From the NCBI GenBank assembly GCA_035938175.1, contig DASZHD010000020.1, positions 1 through 64,000 on the forward strand: a stretch of 64,000 nt of DNA, in the 5' to 3' direction. This document shows, piece after piece, positions 14,957 through 24,758 of the stretch. The notes under the pieces were generated by a model. The model searched no databases. It saw only the letters and a list, made by a program, of their open reading frames with translations, and was not told the origin of the DNA. The stretch is from DASRDE01 sp035938175 (GTDB taxonomy: Bacteria > Vulcanimicrobiota > Vulcanimicrobiia > Vulcanimicrobiales > Vulcanimicrobiaceae). Positions within the stretch are counted from its first letter, which is position 1. Every line of letters starts with the position of its first letter. The position numbers and the translations under genes were made by a program.

Positions 14957-15888
14957 GAGCGGCTCATTTGCGCCTGCCGGTACACGTCCTGCAGCGAACG
15001 GCGCAACGGAATCTTCGGCGACCAGCCAATCTCTTCGCGCAATTTGGCATTGTCGCCGTAGAGCAGCGGAACGTCGGCGGGACGCATCCTCGAGGGATCT
15101 TCGCGCACCTCCACGGGAACGTGCGCGATGCGAATTAGTTCGGCGAGAACCTCGCGAATCGACACTGCCGCTCCGCTGCAAACGTTGTAAATCTCGGCGC
15201 TGCGTCCGCGTTCGGCCAGTGACACATACGCATCGACGACGTCCCGTACGTCCAAGAAATCGCGCTTCGCCTCGAGGTTGCCGACGCTCAGCACGGCATC
15301 GCCGCCCGCCGCAATGGCCGCCAGTTGCGCGGCAAACGACGGTACCACGAAGCGATCGTTCTGGCCCGGACCGATATGATTGAAAGCGCGCGTGACGACG
15401 GCGTCCACGCGCAGCGAGCGCGCTTCACCCAAAACGATCGCTTCGGCGGCGGCTTTGCTGGCGGCGTAGGGATTTGCGGGATTGGGTGCCGTCGATTCGC
15501 GCAGCGGCATCGACGTCTGCGCCTGTACACCGTAGACTTCGGCCGAACTGACGAAGAGTATGCGGATCGGACGCTCGAATCGCTCTTGCGCGTCGCGCAG
15601 CGCTTGTAGCACGTTGGCAGTTCCGATAACGTTCGCGGCATACGTTTCCATCGGCGCCTCGATCGAACGGGGGACAAACGCCTGCGCCGCAAGATGAAAA
15701 ACGGCGTCGGGCCGCGCCAGATCGAATGCTGCGTGCAGCGACTCGACGTCTTCAATGTCGATCGGCAGCGTTTGCGGTGAATCGTCGGCCGGGCCGCCCG
15801 CCGCAAGCACTTCGTGGCCGCCGCTGCGCAGGCGCTCGACCAAATGGCGGCCGACGAATCCCGTCGCGCCGGTTACCAGCGCGCGCAC
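14953..15888 (-). CDS. rmd: GDP-6-deoxy-D-lyxo-4-hexulose (GDP-rhamnose) reductase, SDR family
   Basis: This 311-residue extended SDR begins VTGATGFVGRHLVERL and has SSAEVYG and the catalytic YAASK in NPYAASKAAAE. It lies 6 bp after gmd, whose product GDP-4-keto-6-deoxy-mannose is the substrate of RMD. GDP-D-rhamnose is therefore the likely end product. An epimerase/reductase making GDP-fucose or another NDP-sugar is the alternative. Most of the SDR length and key residues are intact. Confidence 0.82.
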   Translation of the reverse strand: MRALVTGATGFVGRHLVERLRSGGHEVLAAGGPADDSPQTLPIDIEDVESLHAAFDLARPDAVFHLAAQAFVPRSIEAPMETYAANVIGTANVLQALRDAQERFERPIRILFVSSAEVYGVQAQTSMPLRESTAPNPANPYAASKAAAEAIVLGEARSLRVDAVVTRAFNHIGPGQNDRFVVPSFAAQLAAIAAGGDAVLSVGNLEAKRDFLDVRDVVDAYVSLAERGRSAEIYNVCSGAAVSIREVLAELIRIAHVPVEVREDPSRMRPADVPLLYGDNAKLREEIGWSPKIPLRRSLQDVYRQAQMSRS

Positions 15889-15894
15889 GAGCGG

Positions 15895-16872
15895 CTATAC
15901 GCTCGCGAGCGGACGAACGCGTTCGATATCCGCTTCGACCATCATCGCAACGAGCTGCTCGAACGTCACTTGCGGCTGCCACCCCAGAACGTTCTTCGCT
16001 TTCGACGGGTCGCCGATCAGCAAGTCGACTTCAGCCGGACGCATGAAACGCGGATCCATTTTCACGTATTGCTCGAACGATCCCAAGCCCGCAACTTCGA
16101 AGGCGATCCGGCAGAACTCGCGCACGCTGTGCGTCCGTCCGTTTGCGATGACGTAATCGTCGGGTACCGGCTGTTGCAGCATCAGCCACATCGCACGCAC
16201 GTAGTCGCCGGCAAAACCCCAATCGCGCTGCGCGTCCAGGTTGCCGAGCATGAGTTCTTTTTGCAATCCGAACTTGATGCGGGCGACGCCGTCGCTGATT
16301 TTGCGCGTGACGAATTCCTTGCCGCGCCGGGGACTTTCGTGATTGAACAGTATCCCGCTCACCGCAAACATGTCATACGATTCGCGGTAATTCACCGCGA
16401 TCCAATGACCGTATACTTTCGCGACGCCGTAGGGACTGCGCGGGTAAAACGGCGTCGATTCATTTTGCGGCACCGCCTGCACCTTGCCGAACATCTCGGA
16501 GCTGGATGCTTGGTAGAAGCGGATTTTCGGACTTACCGCGCGGATCGCTTCGAGCACGCGCGTCACGCCGAGCGCGGTGAATTCACCGGTCAGCACGGGC
16601 TGCGACCACGACGCCGGCACGAAGGATTGCGCCGCCAGGTTGTACACTTCGTCGGGCTTGGTCGCGGCGATCACGTTGGTAATCGACGTCTGATCCAGCA
16701 AATCGCCCGATACGAACTCGATGTCGTCGAAGATGTGCTGTATGCGCTCGTGCACGTCGGTGCTGGTCCGCCGGGTCATGCCGACGACGCGATAACCCTT
16801 TTCCAAAAGCAACTCGGCCAGATACGAACCGTCCTGGCCGGTGATGCCGGTGATCAACGCGGTTTTTCCCAT
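15895..16872 (-). CDS. gmd: GDP-mannose 4,6-dehydratase
   Basis: This 325-residue SDR converts GDP-mannose to GDP-4-keto-6-deoxy-D-mannose. It shows ALITGITGQDGSYLAELLL, NLAAQSFVPASW, SSSEMFGKVQ (catalytic Ser/Glu), SPYGVAKVYGHW (Tyr and Lys) and NHESPRRGKEFVTRKI, all diagnostic of GMD. The ATG at 16870-16872 places the Rossmann strand at the N-terminus. The longer frame upstream lies inside the PilZ gene. It forms an operon with the upstream PilZ gene (8-bp gap) and with rmd. Confidence 0.95.
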   Translation of the reverse strand: MGKTALITGITGQDGSYLAELLLEKGYRVVGMTRRTSTDVHERIQHIFDDIEFVSGDLLDQTSITNVIAATKPDEVYNLAAQSFVPASWSQPVLTGEFTALGVTRVLEAIRAVSPKIRFYQASSSEMFGKVQAVPQNESTPFYPRSPYGVAKVYGHWIAVNYRESYDMFAVSGILFNHESPRRGKEFVTRKISDGVARIKFGLQKELMLGNLDAQRDWGFAGDYVRAMWLMLQQPVPDDYVIANGRTHSVREFCRIAFEVAGLGSFEQYVKMDPRFMRPAEVDLLIGDPSKAKNVLGWQPQVTFEQLVAMMVEADIERVRPLASV

Positions 16873-16880
16873 AGCGGGAA

Positions 16881-17555
16881 CTAATTCACAACGATGATGT
16901 TTTCGCCTTTGTCGTCGAAGACGAAGCGCGTTTCGAACATCTCGTCGCCCTCGGCGGTGACGAGTTTGGACTGAATGGTCAAGCGATGCATCAACTTGCC
17001 TTCGTGCCGAACGACGCCGGAGTAAAAATACTGCACGAGCGGCGTTTGATTTTCTTTTAACGGCGCGAGTCGCCGGCGCTCGACGAGCATTTGCAGCAGC
17101 CGGTATTGCAGTTTCGTCGGCAGCAAACGGTTTGCGTCGTCCGGCGTCATGCGGACCGTCGTCAGTTCGTCCTGCGCTTTGTTGGCTTCGTCGATAGGGC
17201 GATCCGTCGTGTAGCGAACGATCGCATCCCAGTCGTCCGCCGAGATGCCCGTGAAGCGCATACCGTAACGCCACACGGATTTTCCTTGATGCGTCACGGT
17301 GTCTTGCCACACGGATTTCGCGCGCACGCGAATAACGCGCGATTCTATCGTTGCGCGAACTTCGAACTCATCTTTGCCGACGGGCTCTTGCGTCAGCACG
17401 CAAAGACCGCCGCCGCTGATATCTAATCCGATTGCCGGCTTTTGCGTGTTCCCGGCGTCGACGGAAAACGTTGCCCGGTATGGTTTACGTTTTCGGGGAT
17501 ATTTCCGTCGATTGGGCTCCTTGCCGGTGAACCATGCCAGCAGTTCTGGCAGCAT
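16881..17555 (-). CDS. PilZ-domain protein
   Basis: This 224-residue protein has an N-terminal PilZ domain. RRKYPRKR near 16-23 provides RxxxR and LDISGGGL the D/NxSxxG motif, so c-di-GMP binding is plausible. The C-terminal half (about 120-224) is a mostly charged region without a motif I recognise. Leading the gmd-rmd operon, it may link c-di-GMP to synthesis or export of a rhamnose polymer, which is inference. It is divergent from the PQQ-repeat gene. Confidence 0.83.
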   Translation of the reverse strand: MLPELLAWFTGKEPNRRKYPRKRKPYRATFSVDAGNTQKPAIGLDISGGGLCVLTQEPVGKDEFEVRATIESRVIRVRAKSVWQDTVTHQGKSVWRYGMRFTGISADDWDAIVRYTTDRPIDEANKAQDELTTVRMTPDDANRLLPTKLQYRLLQMLVERRRLAPLKENQTPLVQYFYSGVVRHEGKLMHRLTIQSKLVTAEGDEMFETRFVFDDKGENIIVVN

Positions 17556-17650
17556 ATAGCCTATTTTTCGGCACGGAGAGCGCCGTTCCGCCCATGGGAA
17601 CGGCCAACTAGCAGGTGCGCGGCCCGAAGCCGTGGGTATTGATCGAGACC

Positions 17651-18928
17651 ATGGTTGCGCGTCGTTATGGACCGCCGATCGCCGCCGCCGTTATCGCCTT
17701 GGCTTCGGCTGTGGCGATTCTGCGCGGGCCCGGCGGACTGTCCAATGCTCAGGCCCCCGCGCCGCGCGGCAACTGGCCGATGTACCAACTCGGTCCGGCG
17801 CACAATGCCGTCGTCGACCGTCCCGGGTTTCGCGCGAACTGGCTGGCCAAGCTGGGGGACAAAATCAACGGCGGCCTGGCGGTGGACGACCGCACGGTCT
17901 ACGTCGACAGCTTCGATAAGAAACTGTACGCGATCGATCTGCGCACCGGCGCAATCCGCTGGTCGGCGAGCGCCGACAACATTTTGATGTCGACGCCCGT
18001 CATCGAAGACGGAGTGGTGATCGTGGGCTCGGGGATGAACGGGTTCCTGAAGCCCAACGACGCCGATTCGCAAGTGTGGGGACGTCCCGAAGGCGACGAC
18101 ATTCTCGCGTACTCGACCAGCGACGGACACCTGCTTTGGAAAGTGCATACGATCGGACAGAATATGCCGTCGCCGGCGATTGCACGCGGCGCGGCCATTC
18201 TGGCAAACGGCGATCTTCACGCGTATGCTTTGGACGTACGCGACGGAAAACGACGGTGGACAGTACCGCTTCAAGGCGTGGCGGCGATGTCGTCGGCGAC
18301 GGTCGACGACGGAATGGTGTTCCTCAGCACGTGTCACAACGCGCCGTACTTTTGCGAAACGCGCGCGCTGGACGTACGCGACGGGCACACGATCTGGACC
18401 AACCCGAACGGCGGAAGCGACTGCTCCCCTACGGTTGCGGACGGACTGCTGTTCGTCACGGCCAACCGCGACGACACGGAACACTATCACACCGGCGGCT
18501 ATAACGTCACGGCGGCAATAGACGAACATACTGGCAAGACTATTTGGACGCACGTTTCGGAACCGGGCCCGTATACATTTGTCGGTTCGAACGAGCGCCA
18601 GATCGCGGGAGCGGCCGACGGCGGCGTATTGTATCAGCCTATCGGCAATGCCAGCAAGGTGATCGCCTTCGACGATCGCACGGGCAAGGTGATCTGGTCG
18701 GTGCGCACGTCGGCAAACGTCAAGATGAGTCCGGTCGTAAAAGACAACACCGTGTATTTCGGGGACACGGCCGGGATCTTCTATCGCGTCGATCGGCTCA
18801 GCGGGCGAATTCTGCACACGTCGTCGTATCTTCAACCGTTTGCGACGTCGCCGCCGGTCATCGTCGGCGAAACGCTTTTCGTTGCGGACGGGCAGTACGT
18901 GGTCGCGGCGCCGCTACAATCGATTTAG
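17651..18928 (+). CDS. Secreted PQQ-repeat beta-propeller protein
   Basis: The 425-residue product has an N-terminal membrane segment or signal anchor (PIAAAVIALASAVAILRG), then repeated blades of the form 'VDDRTVYVDSFD.KLYAIDLRTGAIRW'. These are PQQ-type WD40-like repeats, seen in BamB-like proteins and quinoprotein dehydrogenases. I see no clear quinone-binding or metal residues, so a structural or scaffolding propeller is as likely as an enzyme. Start chosen: ATG at 17651; a GTG at 17615 is less likely. Confidence 0.75.
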   Translation: MVARRYGPPIAAAVIALASAVAILRGPGGLSNAQAPAPRGNWPMYQLGPAHNAVVDRPGFRANWLAKLGDKINGGLAVDDRTVYVDSFDKKLYAIDLRTGAIRWSASADNILMSTPVIEDGVVIVGSGMNGFLKPNDADSQVWGRPEGDDILAYSTSDGHLLWKVHTIGQNMPSPAIARGAAILANGDLHAYALDVRDGKRRWTVPLQGVAAMSSATVDDGMVFLSTCHNAPYFCETRALDVRDGHTIWTNPNGGSDCSPTVADGLLFVTANRDDTEHYHTGGYNVTAAIDEHTGKTIWTHVSEPGPYTFVGSNERQIAGAADGGVLYQPIGNASKVIAFDDRTGKVIWSVRTSANVKMSPVVKDNTVYFGDTAGIFYRVDRLSGRILHTSSYLQPFATSPPVIVGETLFVADGQYVVAAPLQSI

Positions 18929-19059
18929 CGTTGAGCGGTGAAGAAGGACGCGCCGTCCGAACGGCAAGAATGCACCTGCAACCGACGTGATAATTTCTGC
19001 TCCAAACAGCTCATTGATGGCGAACCGTATCTGGGCTACCGCTTGATCCCGGCATCCGC

Positions 19060-20769
19060 GTGATCCATCGCGGAGGTGCAGCCGCCGCATTGGCGGTTCT
19101 TGCGCTGTGGTACGCGGCGCCGCTGATCGGCAGCCCTGCCGATACTCCGGCATCGCGCCTACGCAACGCCCTGATCCTTGGCACCGCGATCCCGTTCGTT
19201 CTCGCGCTGCTCGGCGTCTTTTCACCGATCGCGTTTGCACTCGTGCTTGCAGCGGTGGTTTTGGCGCGGACGATCGTCCGACGCCCGCAAAGCGCAAAAA
19301 TCGAGTCTCTGCCGCCGCAAGTCTATTGGATGCCGGCGCTCATCGTCATCGCACTTGCGTGGCCGCAAATCGTGCGTCCGCTGCTGGACGGTGACTCGCT
19401 GGCATACCATCTTCCCAACGCGGCGGCATGGATGCATGCACACTCGCTCTGGACGACCACGACCTATTACTGGTGGTATCCCCCGGCATCGGAGCTGTTT
19501 GCGGCCGGTCTCATGGCGATCTCCGGCCCCTTCTCGCTCGGTCTGGCCGGAACCGGCGCGCTATTGTTGCTCGGATTCCGCATCGCCGAGTGGAGTTCGA
19601 AGTTTTGCAACCCGTGGATCGCGGCAGCGCTCTCGTGTGCGACGATCTCCATTCCATCGATGGCGCTCCAAGCCGGGAATCTGCAAAACGACGTTTGGCT
19701 TGCGGCATTCTTCGTGGAGGCACTCTGGGCGTGCCGGTTCGAGGAACCGGCGGTATGCCGCAGCATTGCGACGCTTTCCCTTATGAAACCGATCGGTGTG
19801 CTTTCGGCGGCAATCGTGCAAATTTCCAACGCGCGCACGTTCCGGATCGCGTCCTTGGCGTGTTATATCCCGTTTGCGGTTTGGGTGGTTCACGACGCCG
19901 TGCTCGCTCCGCACGCGATGGTTCACACGCCGCACAGCTCGCTCGTCGAAGTGTGGAAGACGACGATCGCGGGCCAAGGACTACTCGGGCTGCAATTGTT
20001 GGCGGCGGCGCTCGCGCGCGAAGGAATTTGGACCGTCATGATCTTCTTGAGCGCACTGGCGCTCACACCGGTCTTTTTGGGGCGCTCGACGGCTGTCGCT
20101 GGATACTTAACGCTGATCGCGTACCTTGTGCTGCCGTTCGCATACGAAACCGCGGTACCGCAGCTCGCGACCGGACATTCGCTGCGCTTCCTCGCACCGC
20201 TCTTCGCGCTCGGAACGCCCGCGCTGGCAGCAAGTTTGAAGCGCGTCTCGCCCGCTATCGCCATCCTCCCCGGCGCCGTTGCGATATGGAACGTTTGGAA
20301 TCTCGTCGCGATCTTCTGGAACGATACGACCGTGCATAACACCGGACTCGCCTGCGGCGTGGCTGCCGCGGTGACGGTAGCGGCGCTCATCGTCCCGGCC
20401 CGGTGGATGCGCATTCCGGCGGCGATGCTCTTCGTCGCCTTCGTCATGTGGGCTCACGAACTCGCTATAGCGAACCCGGCGCCGTATTTCAACGACGCCG
20501 TCAGCTCCAATGGTCGACGAACGCACTTTTTCAGCTGGATACAAACGGCAAGTCTCCAACGAGCCGTCGTCCAGGATCTGCGATCGGGCACGATCGACAT
20601 CGTCGCACCCCACACCGTCGCGTACGACGCGGACAAGCCGCATGCATGCGAACAAGCACGCGAACTCGCGGCGGCGCTCGTCATCGGTCCGGATGCGGGC
20701 GCATACACCGGACCTTCGTGCGGCACCATCGTTTATAGTGATCCGCTCGTGCGTGTGTACCGGCCGTGA
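19060..20769 (+). CDS. Polytopic membrane protein, GT-C glycosyltransferase-like
   Basis: This 569-residue protein begins with a GTG and has about 11-13 hydrophobic segments and a short soluble C-terminus (CEQARELAAALVIGPDAGAY). The luminal loop after the second segment group (PLLDGDSLAYHLPNAAAWMH) has acidic residues typical of polyprenyl-phosphate-sugar-dependent GT-C enzymes. I cannot name a subfamily. It overlaps the next membrane protein by 4 bp (GTGA), so the two are co-expressed and probably act in one glycosylation step. Confidence 0.65.
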   Translation: MIHRGGAAAALAVLALWYAAPLIGSPADTPASRLRNALILGTAIPFVLALLGVFSPIAFALVLAAVVLARTIVRRPQSAKIESLPPQVYWMPALIVIALAWPQIVRPLLDGDSLAYHLPNAAAWMHAHSLWTTTTYYWWYPPASELFAAGLMAISGPFSLGLAGTGALLLLGFRIAEWSSKFCNPWIAAALSCATISIPSMALQAGNLQNDVWLAAFFVEALWACRFEEPAVCRSIATLSLMKPIGVLSAAIVQISNARTFRIASLACYIPFAVWVVHDAVLAPHAMVHTPHSSLVEVWKTTIAGQGLLGLQLLAAALAREGIWTVMIFLSALALTPVFLGRSTAVAGYLTLIAYLVLPFAYETAVPQLATGHSLRFLAPLFALGTPALAASLKRVSPAIAILPGAVAIWNVWNLVAIFWNDTTVHNTGLACGVAAAVTVAALIVPARWMRIPAAMLFVAFVMWAHELAIANPAPYFNDAVSSNGRRTHFFSWIQTASLQRAVVQDLRSGTIDIVAPHTVAYDADKPHACEQARELAAALVIGPDAGAYTGPSCGTIVYSDPLVRVYRP

Positions 20770-22487
20770 GAAAGCTCGTGCCGTCGTGGGATGTGCGCGA
20801 CGCGCAAATTCTCGCCGCCGTTTTTGCGCTTGCCGCAATCATTCGTCTAGCCGCCGGACCGCTCTTGTTCACGGGCGACGAACCTCGTTACGCCTTCCAG
20901 GGCTTGGGATTGTATTCCAACCACGCGTACTACCCGACGCTGCAGCTTTGGCGCACGTTTCTTCATGCGAAGCCGCACGCGCCGGTCACGTATTTCGGCG
21001 TTCTGAAGCGGCCGTACAACACACTCGCGCCGTGCATCCTCTATGGACCGCTGCTGGTGTGGTTCGGCTTGAACGCGGCCCGCTGGCTAAGTTATGTCAT
21101 CGCGTGCGCCGGGATCGCCGTGCTGTATGTCACGCTAAGAAGAATCTTTACCGCGCACGGACGGTGGCCGGCAGCCGTAACGATCGGCGCAATCGCGCTC
21201 TTCATCCCATTGCTGCCGTACATGCAATTGATCTATCCCGAAGCGCTGCTCTTTTTACTCGTTTCGCTCGCGTTCTGGGCATTGCTCGCACGACGGCCGG
21301 GCTGGACCTGCCTTTTTGCGGTACTGCTACCTTTTGCGCATCCGCGCGTGTTTCCGTTGGCTTGCACGTTCGCGATAGTTGCCGCGATCGACGCGCGGCG
21401 CGAGCTGCCGGTGCGAAAGACGGCGCTCCTCGCTGCGGGCTATGTGCTCGGGTTCTCCGGCTTCGTTGCATCGCAGTTCGCGCTCTTCGGATCGTTTACG
21501 GGCGGCGCGTTTTCAATGTATAGTCCGTCGCTCGCGATCTTGCCGATGCGGCTGGGCATGCAATTGTTCGACGTGCGCCATGGACTGCTCGCGTATTCGC
21601 CCATCTTGGCCGGCGGTTTTGCGGGTCTGGTTGCCGGCGCGATCCGCAGGAACAGGGCGTGTGCGTACGCATCGGTCTTGCTGGCCGTGTACGCCGGCAC
21701 GTTTATCTGGGCCACCGCCGATGAATCCTGGACGGCGCGCTATTGGATTTCCGCACTGCCGCTGCTTGCGGTGGGTCTCTGCTTTTGGGTTGACGCGTGC
21801 GAACGTTGGCAACGTGCCTTGGTGCTCGTCCCGCTGGCGGCGATCGGCGTCGCGAACACCTGGCTCTTCACGCACGATTCCGAGTCGTTCTTGGACAGCC
21901 GGCGCACGTCGGTCCCGTACGCGGAACTGTATGCGGTTACGCACATCCATTTCGGTCTCTACTTACCGATCGATGCCGATCCGTTTACGCTGCCGCCGTA
22001 CACCGCGACGATTCCGGCGCTTCTGGCGTTGTCGGCGCTGGCCATATTCTTGCTCGCTGCCTACGTACTCGTCAAACGGCCGGTGAGAAACGGCCTTGCA
22101 GTAGCGCTGGTCACGCTGTTTGTCGCCCCGTACGCTGTATGCGCGGGCGCGAGCCCTCCCGACGGCACGTATAGCGTAACGGTCCCGCGCGGTCAAACGC
22201 AGATCGATATCCGGTTGCTGCGCCCCGGCATGAACGTGCGCGCGATACAATTCGATCGTTCGCTGCGGCAGTATTGGTCGAGACCCACGTTTCCGTCGTA
22301 TTTTGCCGTCCGGTGTTACGCGCCCGACGGAACGCCGTCAGAAACCGTCCAACCCAGCCGAGCCGTGATTGCGTTTCCGGTCTGCGGATATCCGAACCGA
22401 ATCCAGGTTCGCAGCTTCGATCCGGGAGACGGCGCCAAATCGTACCGGAACGTCGGTCACCTCACGCTGATCGACCGCGTGCTCTAA
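20766..22487 (+). CDS. Polytopic membrane protein, GT-C glycosyltransferase-like
   Basis: This 573-residue protein has about 11 membrane segments, and its first periplasmic loop contains TGDEPRYAFQGLGLY. The DEPxY arrangement recalls the Asp/Glu metal-site loop of ArnT/PMT-type GT-C transferases. The C-terminal soluble part (about 480-573) is beta-rich. It is coupled to the upstream gene by a 4-bp overlap and converges on the RfbD-like gene with a 4-bp overlap of stops. The sugar and acceptor are unknown. Confidence 0.65.
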   Translation: MRKLVPSWDVRDAQILAAVFALAAIIRLAAGPLLFTGDEPRYAFQGLGLYSNHAYYPTLQLWRTFLHAKPHAPVTYFGVLKRPYNTLAPCILYGPLLVWFGLNAARWLSYVIACAGIAVLYVTLRRIFTAHGRWPAAVTIGAIALFIPLLPYMQLIYPEALLFLLVSLAFWALLARRPGWTCLFAVLLPFAHPRVFPLACTFAIVAAIDARRELPVRKTALLAAGYVLGFSGFVASQFALFGSFTGGAFSMYSPSLAILPMRLGMQLFDVRHGLLAYSPILAGGFAGLVAGAIRRNRACAYASVLLAVYAGTFIWATADESWTARYWISALPLLAVGLCFWVDACERWQRALVLVPLAAIGVANTWLFTHDSESFLDSRRTSVPYAELYAVTHIHFGLYLPIDADPFTLPPYTATIPALLALSALAIFLLAAYVLVKRPVRNGLAVALVTLFVAPYAVCAGASPPDGTYSVTVPRGQTQIDIRLLRPGMNVRAIQFDRSLRQYWSRPTFPSYFAVRCYAPDGTPSETVQPSRAVIAFPVCGYPNRIQVRSFDPGDGAKSYRNVGHLTLIDRVL

Positions 22488-23350
22488 ACGGCGTTGGTTT
22501 CCTTGTCGCGCAGATAGGAGGCGATGCCCGCTTTCCAGTCCGGAAGCGAAATGCCGGCTGCGTGGAGCTTCGAATTCTCGAGCGCGGAGAAGGCCGGACG
22601 CCGTACTCGCGATTTCCAGTCCTTGTACGAGATCGGTTCGACGAGCACGTCGATGCCCGCGAGCCGCAGCGCTTCACGAGCGTAGTCGTACCACGTAACC
22701 GCGCCCTCGTTTACGGCGTGATACATCCCCGGCGCCGCATTCGACCCGAGTAAGCTCCAAACCGCAACCGCAAGATCCGCCGCATACGTCGGCGACACCG
22801 TTTGATCGCTCACGACTCGCAGCGGTTCGCCGCCGCGCGCTTGCGCGATGATACGATCGATGAATGTGTAACCCTTGGTCGGGCTCACTTTCGTTCCGTA
22901 CACGCCGCACGTCCGAATGACGAACGCATCGCTCTGCAAGCGCCCTACCAGCAACTCTCCCGCGTATTTCGACGCGGCGTAGACACTCACCGGATGTGGG
23001 GCGTCCGCTTCGGTATACGGCCGCCCCAGTTCGCCGTCGAAGACATAATCGGTGCTAAACGTGACAAAGCGGATACCGTGTGCCGCACACGACTCCGCCA
23101 TGGCGTTCACGGCAAGCGTGTTGGCGGCAAAGGCGTTCGCCGCTTCGACCTCGCAGCGTTCGACGTTGTGAAAGGCTGCGCAGTTGATCACCGCTGCCGG
23201 CTTGACGCCCTCGATGCAACGCCGTACACCGTCCGTGTCGGTGATATCCACGTCCCGGTGCGCGGGGCTGACGATTTCCGCCTGCCTCCAAAGGCGCCGT
23301 ATCTCCGAGCCGAGCTGCCCGAAGCCGCCGAAGAGCAGAATTTTCTCCAA
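22484..23350 (-). CDS. rfbD: dTDP-4-dehydrorhamnose reductase-like SDR (RmlD family)
   Basis: This 288-residue SDR shows ILLFGGFGQLGSEIRRL, TDYVFDG (the RmlD signature), VYAASKYAGE (catalytic Tyr/Lys) and VSDQTVSPTYA. RmlD reduces dTDP-4-keto-L-rhamnose to dTDP-L-rhamnose. RmlA, RmlB and RmlC are not in the window, so it either works with genes elsewhere or reduces another NDP-keto sugar. The start is a TTG before EKILLF; no better start is visible. Confidence 0.82.
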   Translation of the reverse strand: MEKILLFGGFGQLGSEIRRLWRQAEIVSPAHRDVDITDTDGVRRCIEGVKPAAVINCAAFHNVERCEVEAANAFAANTLAVNAMAESCAAHGIRFVTFSTDYVFDGELGRPYTEADAPHPVSVYAASKYAGELLVGRLQSDAFVIRTCGVYGTKVSPTKGYTFIDRIIAQARGGEPLRVVSDQTVSPTYAADLAVAVWSLLGSNAAPGMYHAVNEGAVTWYDYAREALRLAGIDVLVEPISYKDWKSRVRRPAFSALENSKLHAAGISLPDWKAGIASYLRDKETNAV

Positions 23351-23578
23351 AAGCCGGTCCAGCGCTTACGGCCTGCAGTACGCGGAGCGTGGCGAGGCCG
23401 GCCGCCGGCCGCCGCACCCCGCAGGGGCGCAGACCAGAGCGGCGATAACGATGATGCGCTTCAGCATTTGAGCGGGTGGTATGACGCCGGGGAGCCCTGG
23501 TCCCTCAACGCGGCGCCGTGTAACAAAGACCTCCCCAGGCGGTAGAAACCCGCAGACTATCCGAACCGTAAAAGGAGT

Positions 23579-24217
23579 ATGGCGATCGGAGAGCAGAGCG
23601 ACGAGGCTCTAGTGCGGCGGGTCCGTAACGGCGAGCGCGAGCTGTTCTCCGTCTTGGTCGACCGTTACAAGCGTGGCATTGCAAGTTTCATCAGCGCCGC
23701 CGTCCGCAGCCCATCGGACGTTGCCGACCTCTCTCAGGAGACGTTCCTGCGAACGTACGCGCATTTGGACACGTTCAATCCGTCGCTCGGGAAGTTCTCG
23801 ACGTGGATTTACCAAATCGCGCGCAACGTCGTGCGAACGCATCTCGGCAAGGCGCAGCGCCGCGTACCTACTCAAGAGCTGCCTGAAGATCAGACGCTCG
23901 AAAATGCGCTTCCCGATCTCTCTCGCGACGCCGATCCGTCGGGCGGCGTCCTTCGCGAAGAAGCCGAACGCGAGCTGCGCGAAGCGCTCGCCGAACTTCC
24001 GGAGCGCACGAGGACGGTGCTGACGTTGCGGTACTACAACAACATGGAGTATCACACGATTGCAAGCACGCTCGGCCTGTCGCTGGGAAACGTCAAGACG
24101 TTGATTCACCGTGGAAAGATCGCGCTCGCGCAAAAGATGCGCGAGATCGAAGAACGCCGTACGGGTCGCATTCCCGAAGCTTCGAACGGAGGTGCGCGTG
24201 CGCTGCTCGTCTTGTGA
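23579..24217 (+). CDS. RNA polymerase sigma factor, ECF (sigma-70 family)
   Basis: This 212-residue sigma factor has region 2 (DLSQETFLRTYAHLDTFNP, with FSTWIYQIARNVVRTHL in 2.4) and region 4 (LPERTRTVLTLRYYNNMEY, IASTLGLSLGNVKTLIHRG). AAGGAG precedes the ATG, although with only one base of spacing. The next gene encodes a zinc-finger anti-sigma factor whose start overlaps its end by 20 bp. This pairing is typical of a regulated envelope-stress sigma factor. The signal and regulon are unknown. Confidence 0.92.
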   Translation: MAIGEQSDEALVRRVRNGERELFSVLVDRYKRGIASFISAAVRSPSDVADLSQETFLRTYAHLDTFNPSLGKFSTWIYQIARNVVRTHLGKAQRRVPTQELPEDQTLENALPDLSRDADPSGGVLREEAERELREALAELPERTRTVLTLRYYNNMEYHTIASTLGLSLGNVKTLIHRGKIALAQKMREIEERRTGRIPEASNGGARALLVL

Positions 24218-24758
24218 ACCGCTGCTAGATCGCTACATCGAGTGCACGCTGAATCCGCGCCAGATGCGCCAAGTCGCCGCCCACCTGCGGTCGTGCGAAT
24301 CGTGCCGCGCGCTGCTCGATGAACTACGCGTCGTCGATGGATTGCTTTTTACGACGACGGTTCCCGAACTGCCCGAAAACTTCACGTTCGCCGTCATGGC
24401 CGAAGTGAATTCGATGCCGGCCCCGCACGCGCGTCAGCATCCCGTCTGGAGTTTCTTGGCGCTTTATTGCGCCGCGGCGTGGGTCGCCGCCGTACTCGGC
24501 ATGGCCTATACAGGCACCAGCCCGCGTACCGTGCTGCTCGCAATCTCGGGCGGTCTCAATTTTGCAGGCCACGCTGCGGCGGCGCTTGCTTCTACCGTAT
24601 CGCAAGGCATGGCGCACACGATGCCGGGATTAGCTGCGTTCGGTTTCGGCATGCTGTTTTTGGATATCGTCGTGGCAAGCGCTATTGCAGTAATCTATAT
24701 CGTCGTTCGTCCGCGCCTGGCGGCGCGACTGGCATCTGTTCCGGAGGCTCGGTCATGA
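24198..24758 (+). CDS. Anti-sigma factor with zinc finger (ZAS) and membrane segments
   Basis: From the GTG at 24198, preceded by GGAGG with 5-nt spacing, the 186-residue product starts VRCSSCEPLLDRY. It carries HLRSCESC (H29-x3-C33-x2-C36), the zinc-binding ZAS motif that sequesters ECF sigma factors. Two or three hydrophobic segments follow (about 85-105, 115-135, 145-170), making it an inner-membrane sensor. It overlaps both the sigma gene and the next gene (ATGA). Confidence 0.88.
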   Translation: MRCSSCEPLLDRYIECTLNPRQMRQVAAHLRSCESCRALLDELRVVDGLLFTTTVPELPENFTFAVMAEVNSMPAPHARQHPVWSFLALYCAAAWVAAVLGMAYTGTSPRTVLLAISGGLNFAGHAAAALASTVSQGMAHTMPGLAAFGFGMLFLDIVVASAIAVIYIVVRPRLAARLASVPEARS

